A DNA stretch of 64,000 nt from Shouchella oshimensis (lineage in GTDB: Bacteria > Bacillota > Bacilli > Bacillales > Bacillaceae_D). Each line of letters opens with the position of its first letter. Within the stretch, counting starts at the first letter, position 1. The notes under the pieces are model-generated. The model saw only the letters and a list, made by a program, of their open reading frames with translations, did no database searches and was not told the origin of the DNA. Of the stretch, positions 45,804 to 54,385 are shown piece by piece. The DNA lies in the NCBI RefSeq assembly GCF_002019765.1, contig NZ_KV917380.1, forward strand, positions 300,707 to 364,706, given 5' to 3'. The position numbers and the translations under genes are program-made.

Positions 45804-46090
45804 CAAAAAGAGGCTGGGACAAAAGTAGATAGACAGACCAAAATGACGAACATTCCTGAAAATAGGAACGTTCGTCGTTTGTTTTATATGAAAATGAGCG
45901 GAAGGAGAATCCGAAGACTCCTGGGTGATCAGCACGTGTCTGAAGACTCTGAAGTGGCGCGGTTTTCCACGGAGGAGGCTGAGGCCGTGTCCCCGGAAAG
46001 CGAAGGATTCTCCTGTAGCGGTGCTACTCAACATAGTTTAGACTATTCGTCTTTTCAACTACTACTTTTCGTTATGTCCCAGCCTCTTTG
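45804..46090. repeat. 287-bp intergenic repeat with AGAGGCTGGGACA ends
   Basis: The ends are inverted repeats AAAGAGGCTGGGACA (45807-45821) and TGTCCCAGCCTCTTT. An inner stem ACGAACATTCCT/AGGAACGTTCGT (45845-45874), a GAAGGAGAATCC/GGATTCTCCT pair and a GC-rich middle with GTGTCCCCGGAAAGCG follow. The AGAGGCTGGGACA end is familiar from dispersed intergenic repeats of Firmicutes. It fills the gap between convergent ywdK and gerQ, so it can also act as a terminator. Confidence 0.7.
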
Positions 46091-46092
46091 AG

Positions 46093-46599
46093 TTAGCGAG
46101 GTGAATACTGGGATAAACTCGGTTCATACCCATATTGGTATGTATAATCAATTGGTTCATCAAACGTAATAAAATCTAAATTCACCATTAAAAGTAAATA
46201 ATACTCTCCGGTTTCTGGATTGCCAATAATAATGTGGTCGCGTCCGGCTTCTTCAATGCGACCGCGAAACACTCGCGCATTCCATTCACTGTTGCCTTCA
46301 AATGTCTGATGAACCGTTACAAGTTTGCCGCGATTTAAACGCAAAATATTTTCAATAAATGACTGTTCTATTGGCAACATGCTTGCATCTACACCTGACA
46401 TCTGCTGTTGAACAAAGCCTGGCGTCTGGTAGTTTTGTGAAGAAAAGTAAGGCTGAGGCGATTGTTGTTGCATAGATTGTTGGCCATACATCGGTTGGCC
46501 TTGCATAGACTGCCCTTGCATAGGCTGCCCTTGGTGGTGTTCCTGCCCGCTCCCTTGGCCTTGTTGCCCACCTTGATTTTGCCACTGATTTTGGTACAT
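46093..46599 (-). CDS. gerQ: Spore coat protein GerQ
   Basis: 168 residues. A Gln-, Gly- and Met-rich N-terminus (repeats of GQPMYGQ/GQSMQGQ, about 5-60) precedes the conserved core (SFIENILRLNRGKLVTVHQT to TFDEPIDYTYQYG). GerQ is needed to place and cross-link CwlJ in the coat and is itself cross-linked by transglutaminase. It follows cwlJ by 20 bases as in B. subtilis. Confidence 0.92.
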   Translation of the reverse strand: MYQNQWQNQGGQQGQGSGQEHHQGQPMQGQSMQGQPMYGQQSMQQQSPQPYFSSQNYQTPGFVQQQMSGVDASMLPIEQSFIENILRLNRGKLVTVHQTFEGNSEWNARVFRGRIEEAGRDHIIIGNPETGEYYLLLMVNLDFITFDEPIDYTYQYGYEPSLSQYSPR

Positions 46600-46619
46600 G
46601 TGATCACTCCTTTTTAATC

Positions 46620-47051
46620 TTAAAACGTATTAAAGACTTCTTCGCATTCAGCTGGTGTTGGTTGATAAAAGCAGTGTGCTTTGTAACGGCCTGTGTTCCA
46701 CTGCCCCCACCATTCTGCTGGACAAGGACCATCAGGACGAAAGAACCACAATGCAAATTCGGCTGGATAGAAGCGTTCCCCATTAATAACCCTTCTCGCC
46801 AAACGTCTATCTCGTTCACGAGCTCGTTGGTAAAAATAGCTTTTCTGAACAGCTTCAAAACCACCTGGAGACTGATAGGCCATATCGGGAATGCTATTAA
46901 CCCCTCCAAAGTCTAAACATCTCACTCTTGTACGGTTCACCATCACGTTCCCCGCCATGAGCATGCCCTCTTCTCCTTCTCCTTCTGCTTCTGCTCGCAT
47001 TAATCGTGCTAATACATCAACATCACTGGAATTTGCTTTTATAACGGCCAT
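46620..47051 (-). CDS. cwlJ: Spore cortex-lytic enzyme CwlJ
   Basis: 143 residues, SleB-type hydrolase domain: LARLMRAEAEGEGEEGMLM (catalytic Glu) and HCFYQPTPAECEEVFNTF. It degrades cortex peptidoglycan during germination, notably in response to calcium dipicolinate. It lacks a signal peptide, as usual for CwlJ, which is made in the mother cell. GGAGGTG precedes the ATG, and a sigma-E-like promoter lies about 85 bases upstream. Confidence 0.93.
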   Translation of the reverse strand: MAVIKANSSDVDVLARLMRAEAEGEGEEGMLMAGNVMVNRTRVRCLDFGGVNSIPDMAYQSPGGFEAVQKSYFYQRARERDRRLARRVINGERFYPAEFALWFFRPDGPCPAEWWGQWNTGRYKAHCFYQPTPAECEEVFNTF

Positions 47052-47395
47052 TTTTTACACCTCCGCAAAGATAGACTGACGTTGTTCGTTAGTGGAAGTC
47101 GAGTCAAACCACATATAGGTTCGTTCCATCATATGTATAGTGGGTAACAAATATGTCTACTCGTTAAGAGATTAAAAATGATTTAAGATAGAAAAAAAGA
47201 AGAATAGTCTGTAAAATAGAAAGGGCTAATCCATTTTTAGTCAAAAAGACATCTTCGATTTTGCAGTGTTAATCAGGAGGGATTTTAAGAGAGTGAAACC
47301 ATTATAGAAGATGAACCGTAAAAAAAGAAAGGCTAATAAATGGTAGCCGTTTAGTTGGTATATAGCTGAAGCTGAAATAGAAAGGGTTGACTTTA
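47052..47395. other. Intergenic region between cwlJ and the ABC exporter
   Basis: Holds the sigma-E-like promoter at the cwlJ side. Toward the exporter it is AT-rich with no clear promoter; GATTTTAAGAGAG-type stretches carry no ORF. Confidence 0.5.
47128..47156 (-). promoter_or_regulatory. Sigma-E type promoter of cwlJ-gerQ
   Basis: On the minus strand ACATATT (47150-47156), 14 bases, CATATGAT (47128-47135). This fits the sigma-E pattern (ATATT-N14-CATACA-T) with two differences in the -10. B. subtilis cwlJ is transcribed by sigma-E. Confidence 0.6.
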
Positions 47396-48298
47396 ATGAC
47401 GTTAATCATTGATAACGTAGAAAAACAGTTTGGGAATCATACAGCAGTGGATGGTATTTCAGTAAGTGTAGAAAAAGGGCAAATGTTTGGCATGCTCGGA
47501 GCAAACGGCGCAGGTAAAACAACGACGTTCCGAATGATTATTGGCTTATTAGAACCTTCAAACGGAACGGTGACGTGGAACGGACAAAAGCTATCGTACA
47601 AGTACACAAATCTGATTGGCTATTTGCCAGAGGAACGAGGACTTTATCCTAAGTTAACAGTTAGAGACCAACTGATTTATTTAGGAAAGTTAAAAGGAAT
47701 GAAAAAGAATGTCATTATTGATGAAATGCGTTTATGGCTAGAACGCTTTAAAGTGACGGAATATGAAACGAAAAAAGTAGAAGAGCTTTCTAAAGGGAAT
47801 CAGCAAAAGATTCAGTTTATCGCAGCTGTCTTACATAAACCGGAATTGCTCATATTAGATGAACCTTTCAGTGGTCTTGATCCAGTTAATTCAGATATGT
47901 TGAAAGCAGCAGTGCGCCATATTCAAGATCAAGGAACAACGATTGTGTTCTCTAGTCACCAGATGAATAATGTAGAAGAAATGTGTGAAGACATTATTAT
48001 GTTGAAACGTGGTAAAGCGGTTCTACAAGGAAATTTAACGGAAATTAAACGCGGTTACGGTATTAAAACCGTTTCTATCTCCGCTGATTATGACTTGAGT
48101 TTTCTAAAAGAACAGAATCAGGTTACCCAGTACACAGAAACAAAGAATGGTGTGAAAATTCAAGTGGAGAATGAAGACGCTGCGAAAGAGATTTTTTCCA
48201 TTCTTGCTGACAAAGGGTTTGTTCGTAAGTTTGAAGTGGAAGAGCCGAGCTTACACGATATCTTTATCGACAAAGTAGGGGGAGATGCAAATGAATAA
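47396..48298 (+). CDS. ABC transporter ATP-binding protein (NatA/YhaQ-like)
   Basis: 300 residues. Walker A is GANGAGKTT, the signature is LSKGNQQK, Walker B is LLILDEPFSGLD, followed by the SSHQM H-loop. The C-terminal 80 residues form the extra domain (DYDLSFLKEQ onward) typical of NatA-like exporters. AAAGGG lies 9 bases before the ATG at 47396. It works with the permease that overlaps it. Substrate unknown; sodium or antibiotic export is known for relatives. Confidence 0.88.
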   Translation: MTLIIDNVEKQFGNHTAVDGISVSVEKGQMFGMLGANGAGKTTTFRMIIGLLEPSNGTVTWNGQKLSYKYTNLIGYLPEERGLYPKLTVRDQLIYLGKLKGMKKNVIIDEMRLWLERFKVTEYETKKVEELSKGNQQKIQFIAAVLHKPELLILDEPFSGLDPVNSDMLKAAVRHIQDQGTTIVFSSHQMNNVEEMCEDIIMLKRGKAVLQGNLTEIKRGYGIKTVSISADYDLSFLKEQNQVTQYTETKNGVKIQVENEDAAKEIFSILADKGFVRKFEVEEPSLHDIFIDKVGGDANE

Positions 48299-49544
48299 TT
48301 TCGGTACAATTGTCGCACATACATTAAGCGCTAAAATCCGCACGAAATCGTTTTTAATTTCATCGGCATTTATGATGCTTCTTATTATTGGCTTAACAAA
48401 TATTACAACTATTATAGATTTATTTTCAGATGGAGATAGCGATAACGCTACGAAGATTGCCGTTGTGGATGATAGTGAAGATGCAGGCATTATCGCACAA
48501 AGCTTAACCGGACCGAGCGAATTCGAGGAAGAGACAACGTTTGTGCTAATGGATAATCAATCTCTAGAAGACGCTTTGAACGAAGCTGAGGACGGTACAT
48601 ATGATGGGGTTGTGCAACTAAAAGGTACAACCGATTCGTTAGATGTTTCTTTATATAATGATTCTACAACTGTGGCTATGGATGTGGAACAGCAGATTCA
48701 GCGTTTAAAAGAAGGTGTATTGACGAGTGAGCTAGATATTAACGAAGAACAGCTTGCTGCGGTCTATCAGCCAATTGCGTTTGAACAGTTATCATTAGAA
48801 GAAGGCGAGGCAGTAGAAAGTGAAGAAGAAAGCGCGGCCTCCTTTTTTACAGTCTTTGGCATTACGTATGTGATTTTCTTTATCGTCATTCTTTTTAGCA
48901 CAATGATTGCAACGGAGGTTGCTACGGAGAAGTCATCACGAGTGATGGAGCTACTCGTTTCAAGTGTCAATCCAGTTGTCCAGATGTTTGGTAAATTAAC
49001 AGGAATTGCCCTAGCCGGTGTTGTTAACTTATTTACGTTGCTTATTGCGTTTGTGATTGGTATGACCATCGCTGGTGAAAACATTTCAGAGTTTCTATCT
49101 TCTGATGTTATTGATCTAACACTTATAGGTTATGGTATTGTATCGATTGTGCTTGGCTACTTTATTTTCGGTGGAATTGCCGCTATGCTCGGCGCTCTTG
49201 TCAGCCGAACGGAAGAGGTCAATCAGTCTGTACAGCCATTGATTTTTCTTGCATTGATTGGGTTCTTTATTGTGTCATTCAGTCAAGGTTCACCAGATTC
49301 CCCATTCGTTACAGTGGCCTCTTATATCCCATTTTTCACACCTCAGCTTTTAATTTTACGTGTGGGTGTAGGGTCGATCGCTCCATTTGAAATTGCGTTG
49401 TTAATTGGCATCATGGTCATTAGCGCAGTTATCATCAATGTCATTGCAGCTCGTGTTTACAAAGGCGGCGTACTGATGTACGGGAAGTTATCCTTTAAGA
49501 AGAATATTAAACAAGCCCTGGCTGTGTCGAAAAAAGAAAAATAA
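48291..49544 (+). CDS. ABC-2 type permease (NatB/YhaP-like)
   Basis: 417 residues. The first membrane segment (about 20-40) is followed by a large outer domain of about 130 residues with an acidic stretch, then five further segments; ATEKSSRVMELLVSSVNP is typical of this family. I take the ATG at 48291 because GGGGGAG lies six bases upstream; it overlaps the ATPase gene by 8 bases. Confidence 0.87.
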   Translation: MNNFGTIVAHTLSAKIRTKSFLISSAFMMLLIIGLTNITTIIDLFSDGDSDNATKIAVVDDSEDAGIIAQSLTGPSEFEEETTFVLMDNQSLEDALNEAEDGTYDGVVQLKGTTDSLDVSLYNDSTTVAMDVEQQIQRLKEGVLTSELDINEEQLAAVYQPIAFEQLSLEEGEAVESEEESAASFFTVFGITYVIFFIVILFSTMIATEVATEKSSRVMELLVSSVNPVVQMFGKLTGIALAGVVNLFTLLIAFVIGMTIAGENISEFLSSDVIDLTLIGYGIVSIVLGYFIFGGIAAMLGALVSRTEEVNQSVQPLIFLALIGFFIVSFSQGSPDSPFVTVASYIPFFTPQLLILRVGVGSIAPFEIALLIGIMVISAVIINVIAARVYKGGVLMYGKLSFKKNIKQALAVSKKEK

Positions 49545-49560
49545 ATACAGAAAAACGGAT

Positions 49561-49589
49561 TTGTTCTTGCTCAGTGAGTATGGTAAGAT
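49561..49589 (+). promoter_or_regulatory. Promoter of the leader-yidC2 operon
   Basis: TTGTTC (49561-49566), 17 bases, then TAAGAT (49584-49589) preceded by TGG (extended -10). Confidence 0.55.
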
Positions 49590-49628
49590 GGGAATATTGT
49601 GAAAAGGTATCGGAGGAGGTGATGGAGG

Positions 49629-49889
49629 ATGATTGATTTATTTCTAGAGCTATCGTTTATATGGATTCATGTTGGTATATTGCTTCCTGTTCTTGCTTGT
49701 TTAGCATATGAGAACATTAAGCTCCACAGAATGCATGTGAAGATGAAGCGTCCTGTTCGCAAAACGTTAAATACAGGAAGAATGATTGATCTTCCTTCGT
49801 CGCCAGTTACTGCTCGCGTACGCCCGAAGATTCCGTACTTTCGAGATAAGAGCTGTCAAGATGACGATGAACTGTACTTTGTTGTCTAA
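49629..49889 (+). CDS. Candidate MifM-like ribosome-stalling leader of yidC2
   Basis: 86 residues. A membrane segment (about 9-27, SFIWIHVGILLPVLACLAY) is followed by a basic linker (KMKRPVRKT) and a C-terminal stretch RPKIPYFRDKSCQDDDE with DDDE at 78-81, five residues before the end. B. subtilis MifM, also small and membrane-anchored, stalls near its C-terminal DEED and unmasks the yidC2 ribosome site. A perfect AGGAGGTGAT lies 8 bases before the ATG, implying strong translation. Identity to MifM is low, so the call rests on layout, position and the downstream hairpin. Confidence 0.7.
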   Translation: MIDLFLELSFIWIHVGILLPVLACLAYENIKLHRMHVKMKRPVRKTLNTGRMIDLPSSPVTARVRPKIPYFRDKSCQDDDELYFVV

Positions 49890-49919
49890 AGAAACAGCGA
49901 TGTGAGACAACAAAGGAGG
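49877..49919 (+). promoter_or_regulatory. Hairpin masking the yidC2 ribosome-binding site
   Basis: CTTTGTTGTCT (49877-49887), over the last codons and stop of the leader, pairs perfectly with AGACAACAAAG (49905-49915), which runs into AAAGGAGG (49912-49919). A ribosome paused in the leader's DDDE codons would cover the left arm and free the Shine-Dalgarno. Confidence 0.75.
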
Positions 49920-49933
49920 AAATAGAGATACGT

Positions 49934-50728
49934 ATGAAAAGAAAAATATTTTTAACAACAAGCTTATTGTTTATGGCAGTTGTACTTGCTGCCTGTGGAA
50001 TAGACGAGCCTATAACGGCTGACTCTGAAGGCTTCTGGAATTCATTTTTTGTCTATCCAATGTCATTTTTAATCCAATTCTTCTCTGACTTGACTGGAGG
50101 TCATTTTGGCTGGGGGATTGTCATTGTAACCATCTTGATACGTTTGCTGATTCTGCCACTTGCGTTGAAATCACAAAAAAGTTCGCGAGCGATGCAGGCG
50201 TTAAGACCTGAAATGCAGGAGATTCAAGAGCGCATGAAAAAAGCGCAAGGGAATCCTGAGAAACAACGAGAAGTGCAATCAGAAATGATTGGAATGTACC
50301 AAAAACATGGCGTTAATCCAGCCGCTGGTTGTTTACCTGCACTTGTGCAAATTCCAATTGTTATGGCGCTTTATTTTGCGATAATGCGAACGGAAGCAAT
50401 TGGGCAAGGACCTGAAAGTGATTTCCTTTGGTTTAATCTTGGACAAATGGATCCGGTTCTTCCGTTTATTGCTGGTATAACAACGTTTGTTCAATTCAAA
50501 ATGTCGATGAGCCAAATGCCTGCTAATCCGTTAGGTGAAGGAATGCCAAATCCAATGAACATCATGCTGTGGATTATGCCAGTAATGATTATCATTGCCG
50601 GATTGACCTTGCCATCAGCATTAGCGCTTTACTGGGTAATCGGTAACATCTTCATGATTGTTCAAACTTACTTTATCATTGTACGCCCGAACTTGAATAA
50701 AGAAGATGTTGAGAAAGATCGTGCATAA
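49934..50728 (+). CDS. yidC2: YidC/Oxa1 family membrane insertase, second copy type
   Basis: 264 residues. A lipoprotein signal (VVLAACG) is followed by the YidC/Oxa1 core with five membrane segments. The hydrophilic groove Arg is in VIVTILIRLLILPL, and a cytoplasmic hairpin with RPEMQEIQERMKKAQGNPEK follows. It inserts proteins into the membrane. The leader ORF marks it as the YqjG-type second copy, the other (spoIIIJ) being expected elsewhere. The start is 14 bases from GGAGG, longer than usual. Confidence 0.88.
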   Translation: MKRKIFLTTSLLFMAVVLAACGIDEPITADSEGFWNSFFVYPMSFLIQFFSDLTGGHFGWGIVIVTILIRLLILPLALKSQKSSRAMQALRPEMQEIQERMKKAQGNPEKQREVQSEMIGMYQKHGVNPAAGCLPALVQIPIVMALYFAIMRTEAIGQGPESDFLWFNLGQMDPVLPFIAGITTFVQFKMSMSQMPANPLGEGMPNPMNIMLWIMPVMIIIAGLTLPSALALYWVIGNIFMIVQTYFIIVRPNLNKEDVEKDRA

Positions 50729-50729
50729 A

Positions 50730-50765
50730 AGAAAAGTTCATCGCCAGTGGCGATGAACTTTTTTT
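50730..50765. terminator. Terminator between yidC2 and chdC
   Basis: AAAAGTTCATCGCC and GGCGATGAACTTTT pair around AGT, followed by Ts; serves both convergent genes. Confidence 0.85.
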
Positions 50766-50767
50766 AC

Positions 50768-51517
50768 TTATAGCTTAAAATACTTAGAGAGCGCTTCCTT
50801 CTCCAACAGATTGCCGACATAGAACGATCCGAACTCTCCATAACGAGCCGAAACTTCATCAAAGCGCATTTCATAAACCAATTTTTTAAATTGAAGCACA
50901 TCGTCAGAAAATAATGTCACGCCCCATTCCCAGTCATCAAAACCTACAGAGCCGGAAATGATTTGTTTTACTTTACCTGCGTAACTGCGCCCAATCATGC
51001 CATGACTACGCATTAAGTCTTTACGCTCTTCCATTGGCAGCATGTACCAGTTATCGTTGCCTTCACGTCGCTTGTCCATCGGATAGAAACAAACATGCTT
51101 CCATTTGGAAAGTTCTGGATAAAGGCGTGAGCGAACATACGGATTTTCATAAGGATCTTCATCAGATTCTTTTGCTAAATAGTTGCTTAGTTCAACAACA
51201 GAAACATAGGAATAAGTCGGAAGCGTGTAATCGGCTAGTCCAGACTTATCTAAAGCAAGTTCAATCTCATTTAATTCTTCCATTGTTGGACGAAGGAGCA
51301 TAATCATAAGATCTGCTTTTTGACCAACGATGGAATACAATGCGTGACTTCCTTTACCATTTGCTTCTGTATCGTTCCATTGGTTCAGTAGTGACGTAAA
51401 TTCCTCAATCATACCATCCCGCTCGTTTTGTGGAACCGCCTTCCATGAGCTCCAGTCAATCTTGCGAAAATCGTGCAACACATACCAACCATCAAGGGTT
51501 TTAGCTGCTTCATTCAT
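50768..51517 (-). CDS. chdC: Coproheme decarboxylase (HemQ)
   Basis: 249 residues, chlorite-dismutase-like fold. The axial heme ligand His172 lies in [14 protein letters not shown], and the coproheme-modified Tyr is probably in VSVVELSNY or [13 protein letters not shown]. It performs the last step of the coproporphyrin heme route in Gram-positives. B. subtilis hemQ (ywfI) lies next to pta, as here except for one inserted gene. GAGGAGGA precedes the ATG. Confidence 0.93.
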   Translation of the reverse strand: MNEAAKTLDGWYVLHDFRKIDWSSWKAVPQNERDGMIEEFTSLLNQWNDTEANGKGSHALYSIVGQKADLMIMLLRPTMEELNEIELALDKSGLADYTLPTYSYVSVVELSNYLAKESDEDPYENPYVRSRLYPELSKWKHVCFYPMDKRREGNDNWYMLPMEERKDLMRSHGMIGRSYAGKVKQIISGSVGFDDWEWGVTLFSDDVLQFKKLVYEMRFDEVSARYGEFGSFYVGNLLEKEALSKYFKL

Positions 51518-51589
51518 CGTACAAATCCTCCTCTAATGATCTCTCTATACACTATACCATAAGGAAGGGGAAATGCTGAGTGAGAAACG

Positions 51590-52339
51590 TTATCGCTTAC
51601 TTTTATTCACAAAATAGTCAAGTGCAACACGATGTTCTTTTGATTCACTGGCTTCTCGTTGAGCAGTAACTTCCATCTCTAATAGCTCTGCTAAATGATG
51701 ATCAAAGCTCTCTCTGAAATTGTTTTTCATTAACCGATAAGCTGTTGGTGGGAGTGCTAAACAGTTTTGTATCGTTTTATCAATATCGTCAATGCTACTA
51801 ATTAACCCGATTTCTAACGCTTTTTCGCTAGAAATGGTATCCATTATAGCGAGCTCCAACGCTTTAGGGTAGCCGACTAATCGAGGCAAGTAATATGACA
51901 TTCCTGCATCAGGAACAAGGCCTATCTTTAAAAACCCTAAACCAAAGCTGGCTCCTTGATCTGCAACCCGATAATCACAAGCGAGTGCGATACTAAGACC
52001 TGCTCCTACAGCAACACCATTAATATGAGCAATAATAGGCTTCCCAATGTTAGCCATAAGGGTAATTAATTTATTGTATGTTTCTCTTAAAATTCTTCCG
52101 TAATTTACATTTTCTAAATCGTTGGGATCAATGGATTTTAAGTCTGCTCCAGAACAAAAGGCATTTCCACTTCCTGTTAGCACAATAACACGAACTTCAC
52201 TGTCTTCGTTCGCTTCTTCAAATGCTGTATAAAGTTGTTCGTGAGCCTCATCGTTTAAGGCATTTTTTACTTCTGGTCGATTCAAAGTAATCGTTGCAAC
52301 ATTGTTCTTAATAGCTAGTTTTACTAGTTGGTCACTCAT
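51590..52339 (-). CDS. Enoyl-CoA hydratase/isomerase family protein
   Basis: 249 residues, crotonase fold. The oxyanion motifs are AFCSGADLKS and NGVAVGAGLSIALACDYRVA; residues LVPDAGMSYYLPRLVG follow. The acidic residues of the second catalytic site are replaced or shifted compared with true hydratases, so an isomerase or other crotonase function is possible. It lies between chdC and pta, a place empty in B. subtilis. It is probably cotranscribed with no neighbour on its strand except chdC downstream. Confidence 0.8.
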   Translation of the reverse strand: MSDQLVKLAIKNNVATITLNRPEVKNALNDEAHEQLYTAFEEANEDSEVRVIVLTGSGNAFCSGADLKSIDPNDLENVNYGRILRETYNKLITLMANIGKPIIAHINGVAVGAGLSIALACDYRVADQGASFGLGFLKIGLVPDAGMSYYLPRLVGYPKALELAIMDTISSEKALEIGLISSIDDIDKTIQNCLALPPTAYRLMKNNFRESFDHHLAELLEMEVTAQREASESKEHRVALDYFVNKSKR

Positions 52340-52403
52340 AAAATCCTCCTAGAATGGTTTTCTACATAATTCGATTATAATAAATGAAAACCCTTTATTT
52401 ATG

Positions 52404-52417
52404 TGTAAGCGTAATCA
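52404..52417 (+). promoter_or_regulatory. cre site (CcpA) upstream of pta
   Basis: TGTAAGCGTAATCA fits TGWAANCGNTNWCA at 13 of 14 positions. A TAAAAT -10-like box lies at 52485. B. subtilis pta is activated by CcpA from an upstream cre. Confidence 0.6.
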
Positions 52418-52525
52418 ATGTGTCAATTTTTAAAATTAACGCTTTATAGGAGTCTGTTTCCTTTTCTTCTAAAGCAGGGTATCCTAAAATAGAAGAAGAA
52501 CGAAAACTGAAGGAGGTTATTTAAC

Positions 52526-53521
52526 GTGAGTAATTTATTTGCTGATATTAAGCAGCAGGTAGGGTCTCATAAACCAAGTATCGTATTGCCAGAAGGAACC
52601 GATGAACGTGTTCTTGAAGCTGCGGTTAAGCTTGCAGCGGATAACGTAGTTGAACCGATTGTAATTGGAAATCCAGACGAGATTGCGTCTCTTGCTGATA
52701 AAATAAACGTAAAGATTGATGATGTTACCATTTATAATCCAAAGACGTATGCACATCTTGATGCTATGGTCGAAGCTTTCGTTGAAAGACGTAAAGGGAA
52801 AGCAACGGAAGAGCAGGCACGTGAACTTCTTATGGATGTAAACTATTTTGGGACGATGCTTGTTTACATGGAAAAAGCAGATGGCTTAGTGAGCGGTGCG
52901 GCCCATTCAACTGGCGACACAGTTCGTCCAGCTTTACAAATTATTAAAACATTACCTGGTATTAAACGCACATCCGGTGTGTTTATCATGGTAAAGGAAG
53001 ACAAAAAGTTCGTGTTCGGTGACTGTGCGATTAATATTTCACCTAATGAAGAAGAGTTAGCTGAAATTGCAACAGCAACGGCAGACACGGCTAAATTGTT
53101 TGGAATTGATCCAAAGGTAGCGATGCTGTCATTCTCAACTCTTGGCTCTGCATCGTCTCAAGAAACGCAAAAGGTATCTGCAGCTACGAAAATTGCTCAA
53201 GAAAGCCGTCCAGACCTTGTTATTGATGGAGAATTCCAGTTTGATGCAGCGTTTGTACCTGCAGTTGCACAGAAGAAAGCTCCAGATTCACCATTAAAGG
53301 GTGAAGCCAATGTCTTTATCTTCCCTAGCTTAGAGTCAGGAAACCTTGGCTATAAGATTGCTCAAAGACTTGGTGGCTACGATGCGATTGGACCAATCTT
53401 ACAAGGTTTAAATAAACCAGTTAATGATTTATCTCGTGGCTGTAACGTAGACGATGTGTATAAGCTAAGCTTAATTACCGCTATGCAAGCTATTACGCAA
53501 ACAGAAACGCAAAAAGCATAA
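52526..53521 (+). CDS. pta: Phosphate acetyltransferase
   Basis: 331 residues, single-domain Pta (EutD length). It interconverts acetyl-CoA and acetyl phosphate in overflow metabolism. Landmarks are VLPEGTDERVLEAA, GLVSGAAHSTGDTVRPALQ, KTLPGIKRTSGVF, FGDCAIN and the late NVDDVYKLSLITA. AAGGAGG precedes the ATG. Its neighbours (chdC, lipL) are those of B. subtilis pta. Confidence 0.94.
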   Translation: MSNLFADIKQQVGSHKPSIVLPEGTDERVLEAAVKLAADNVVEPIVIGNPDEIASLADKINVKIDDVTIYNPKTYAHLDAMVEAFVERRKGKATEEQARELLMDVNYFGTMLVYMEKADGLVSGAAHSTGDTVRPALQIIKTLPGIKRTSGVFIMVKEDKKFVFGDCAINISPNEEELAEIATATADTAKLFGIDPKVAMLSFSTLGSASSQETQKVSAATKIAQESRPDLVIDGEFQFDAAFVPAVAQKKAPDSPLKGEANVFIFPSLESGNLGYKIAQRLGGYDAIGPILQGLNKPVNDLSRGCNVDDVYKLSLITAMQAITQTETQKA

Positions 53522-53561
53522 GAAAAAGCTTTCGGTTTAGAATCCGAAAGCTTTTTTTTAT
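53522..53561. terminator. Bidirectional terminator between pta and lipL
   Basis: AAAAAGCTTTCGG and CCGAAAGCTTTTT pair around TTTAGAAT, with T-runs on both sides. Confidence 0.85.
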
Positions 53562-54385
53562 TGAAGACAACGATGTTGACGTTGCGTCACCCGCTCAAGC
53601 TGTGCTTCAAAAAGAAGATCTTCTTCTTCTGAAAGCATATGGGGTTCAAGGGATATACCAAAGGTTGACGCAGTGTCAATTGTACGTTGAACAATTTCTT
53701 CTACTGTATAGGTCGTATTTAGTAACTCATTTAATGAACCCATGACGGCTGGATCAATGGAGGGGACTGTATAAGAGGGTTTCGACTGCCCAATGCCATG
53801 TTCATACATTTGTTTTACCATGTGAGCTCTTTGGGCTCCGCTGCCTGTTACACATAAATAAATTTGCACAGCAATTCCCCCACGGATTCTCCGCTGTGAA
53901 ATGCCTGCAAATTTCTTGCCGTCAATACTCAAGTCGTAGCTTCCTGGGCAATAGGATCCCACCACTTCACCTGTTTGAATAGTCGCTTGAGGAAACAGGG
54001 CGCGAATTAACGCAACCATGCGCTCGTATCCACCATCAATAGAGGAAGTTGTTTCGCCAGGGAAAATAAGAGAAAGATTGAGAACACCCTCATCTAACAA
54101 AACGGCTAAGCCTCCAGAATTACGAACGACAACGTGGTAGTTGTTTTTTTTAAGAAACGTTATTGCTTCATTGATATAGTCTAAACGCGAGTCCTGTGTC
54201 CCTAATACGATTGTGTTTTGATGAACCCAAAATCGAAGGGAAGGTTGGTCTTTTTTGCCTGCAAGGGTACAAAGCAAATCGTCATACGCAAAAGAATGCA
54301 ATGCATTTGTTTGTAAATATTTTTTGCTGTGATCAATAAGCTTCCATGTGCTCACCTTAGACTGGAATGGTGATACGTTAGCCAA
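53558..54385 (-). CDS. lipL: Octanoyl-[GcvH]:protein N-octanoyltransferase
   Basis: 275 residues, BPL/LplA-like fold. VRNSGGLAVLLDEGVLNLSL is the substrate loop and GSYCPGSYDLSIDGKKFAG has the acyl-accepting Cys146 and conserved Lys. It moves octanoyl or lipoyl groups from GcvH to E2 subunits. I choose a TTG at 54385, 9 bases after AAAGGA, which gives a length near B. subtilis LipL; longer frames reach to 54457. Confidence 0.88.
   Translation of the reverse strand: MANVSPFQSKVSTWKLIDHSKKYLQTNALHSFAYDDLLCTLAGKKDQPSLRFWVHQNTIVLGTQDSRLDYINEAITFLKKNNYHVVVRNSGGLAVLLDEGVLNLSLIFPGETTSSIDGGYERMVALIRALFPQATIQTGEVVGSYCPGSYDLSIDGKKFAGISQRRIRGGIAVQIYLCVTGSGAQRAHMVKQMYEHGIGQSKPSYTVPSIDPAVMGSLNELLNTTYTVEEIVQRTIDTASTFGISLEPHMLSEEEDLLFEAQLERVTQRQHRCLQ

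Noticed and set aside
45795-46091. Overlapping open frames on both strands of the 287-bp repeat
   Set aside because: They lie wholly in the inverted-repeat structure, have no ribosome site and low-complexity translations.
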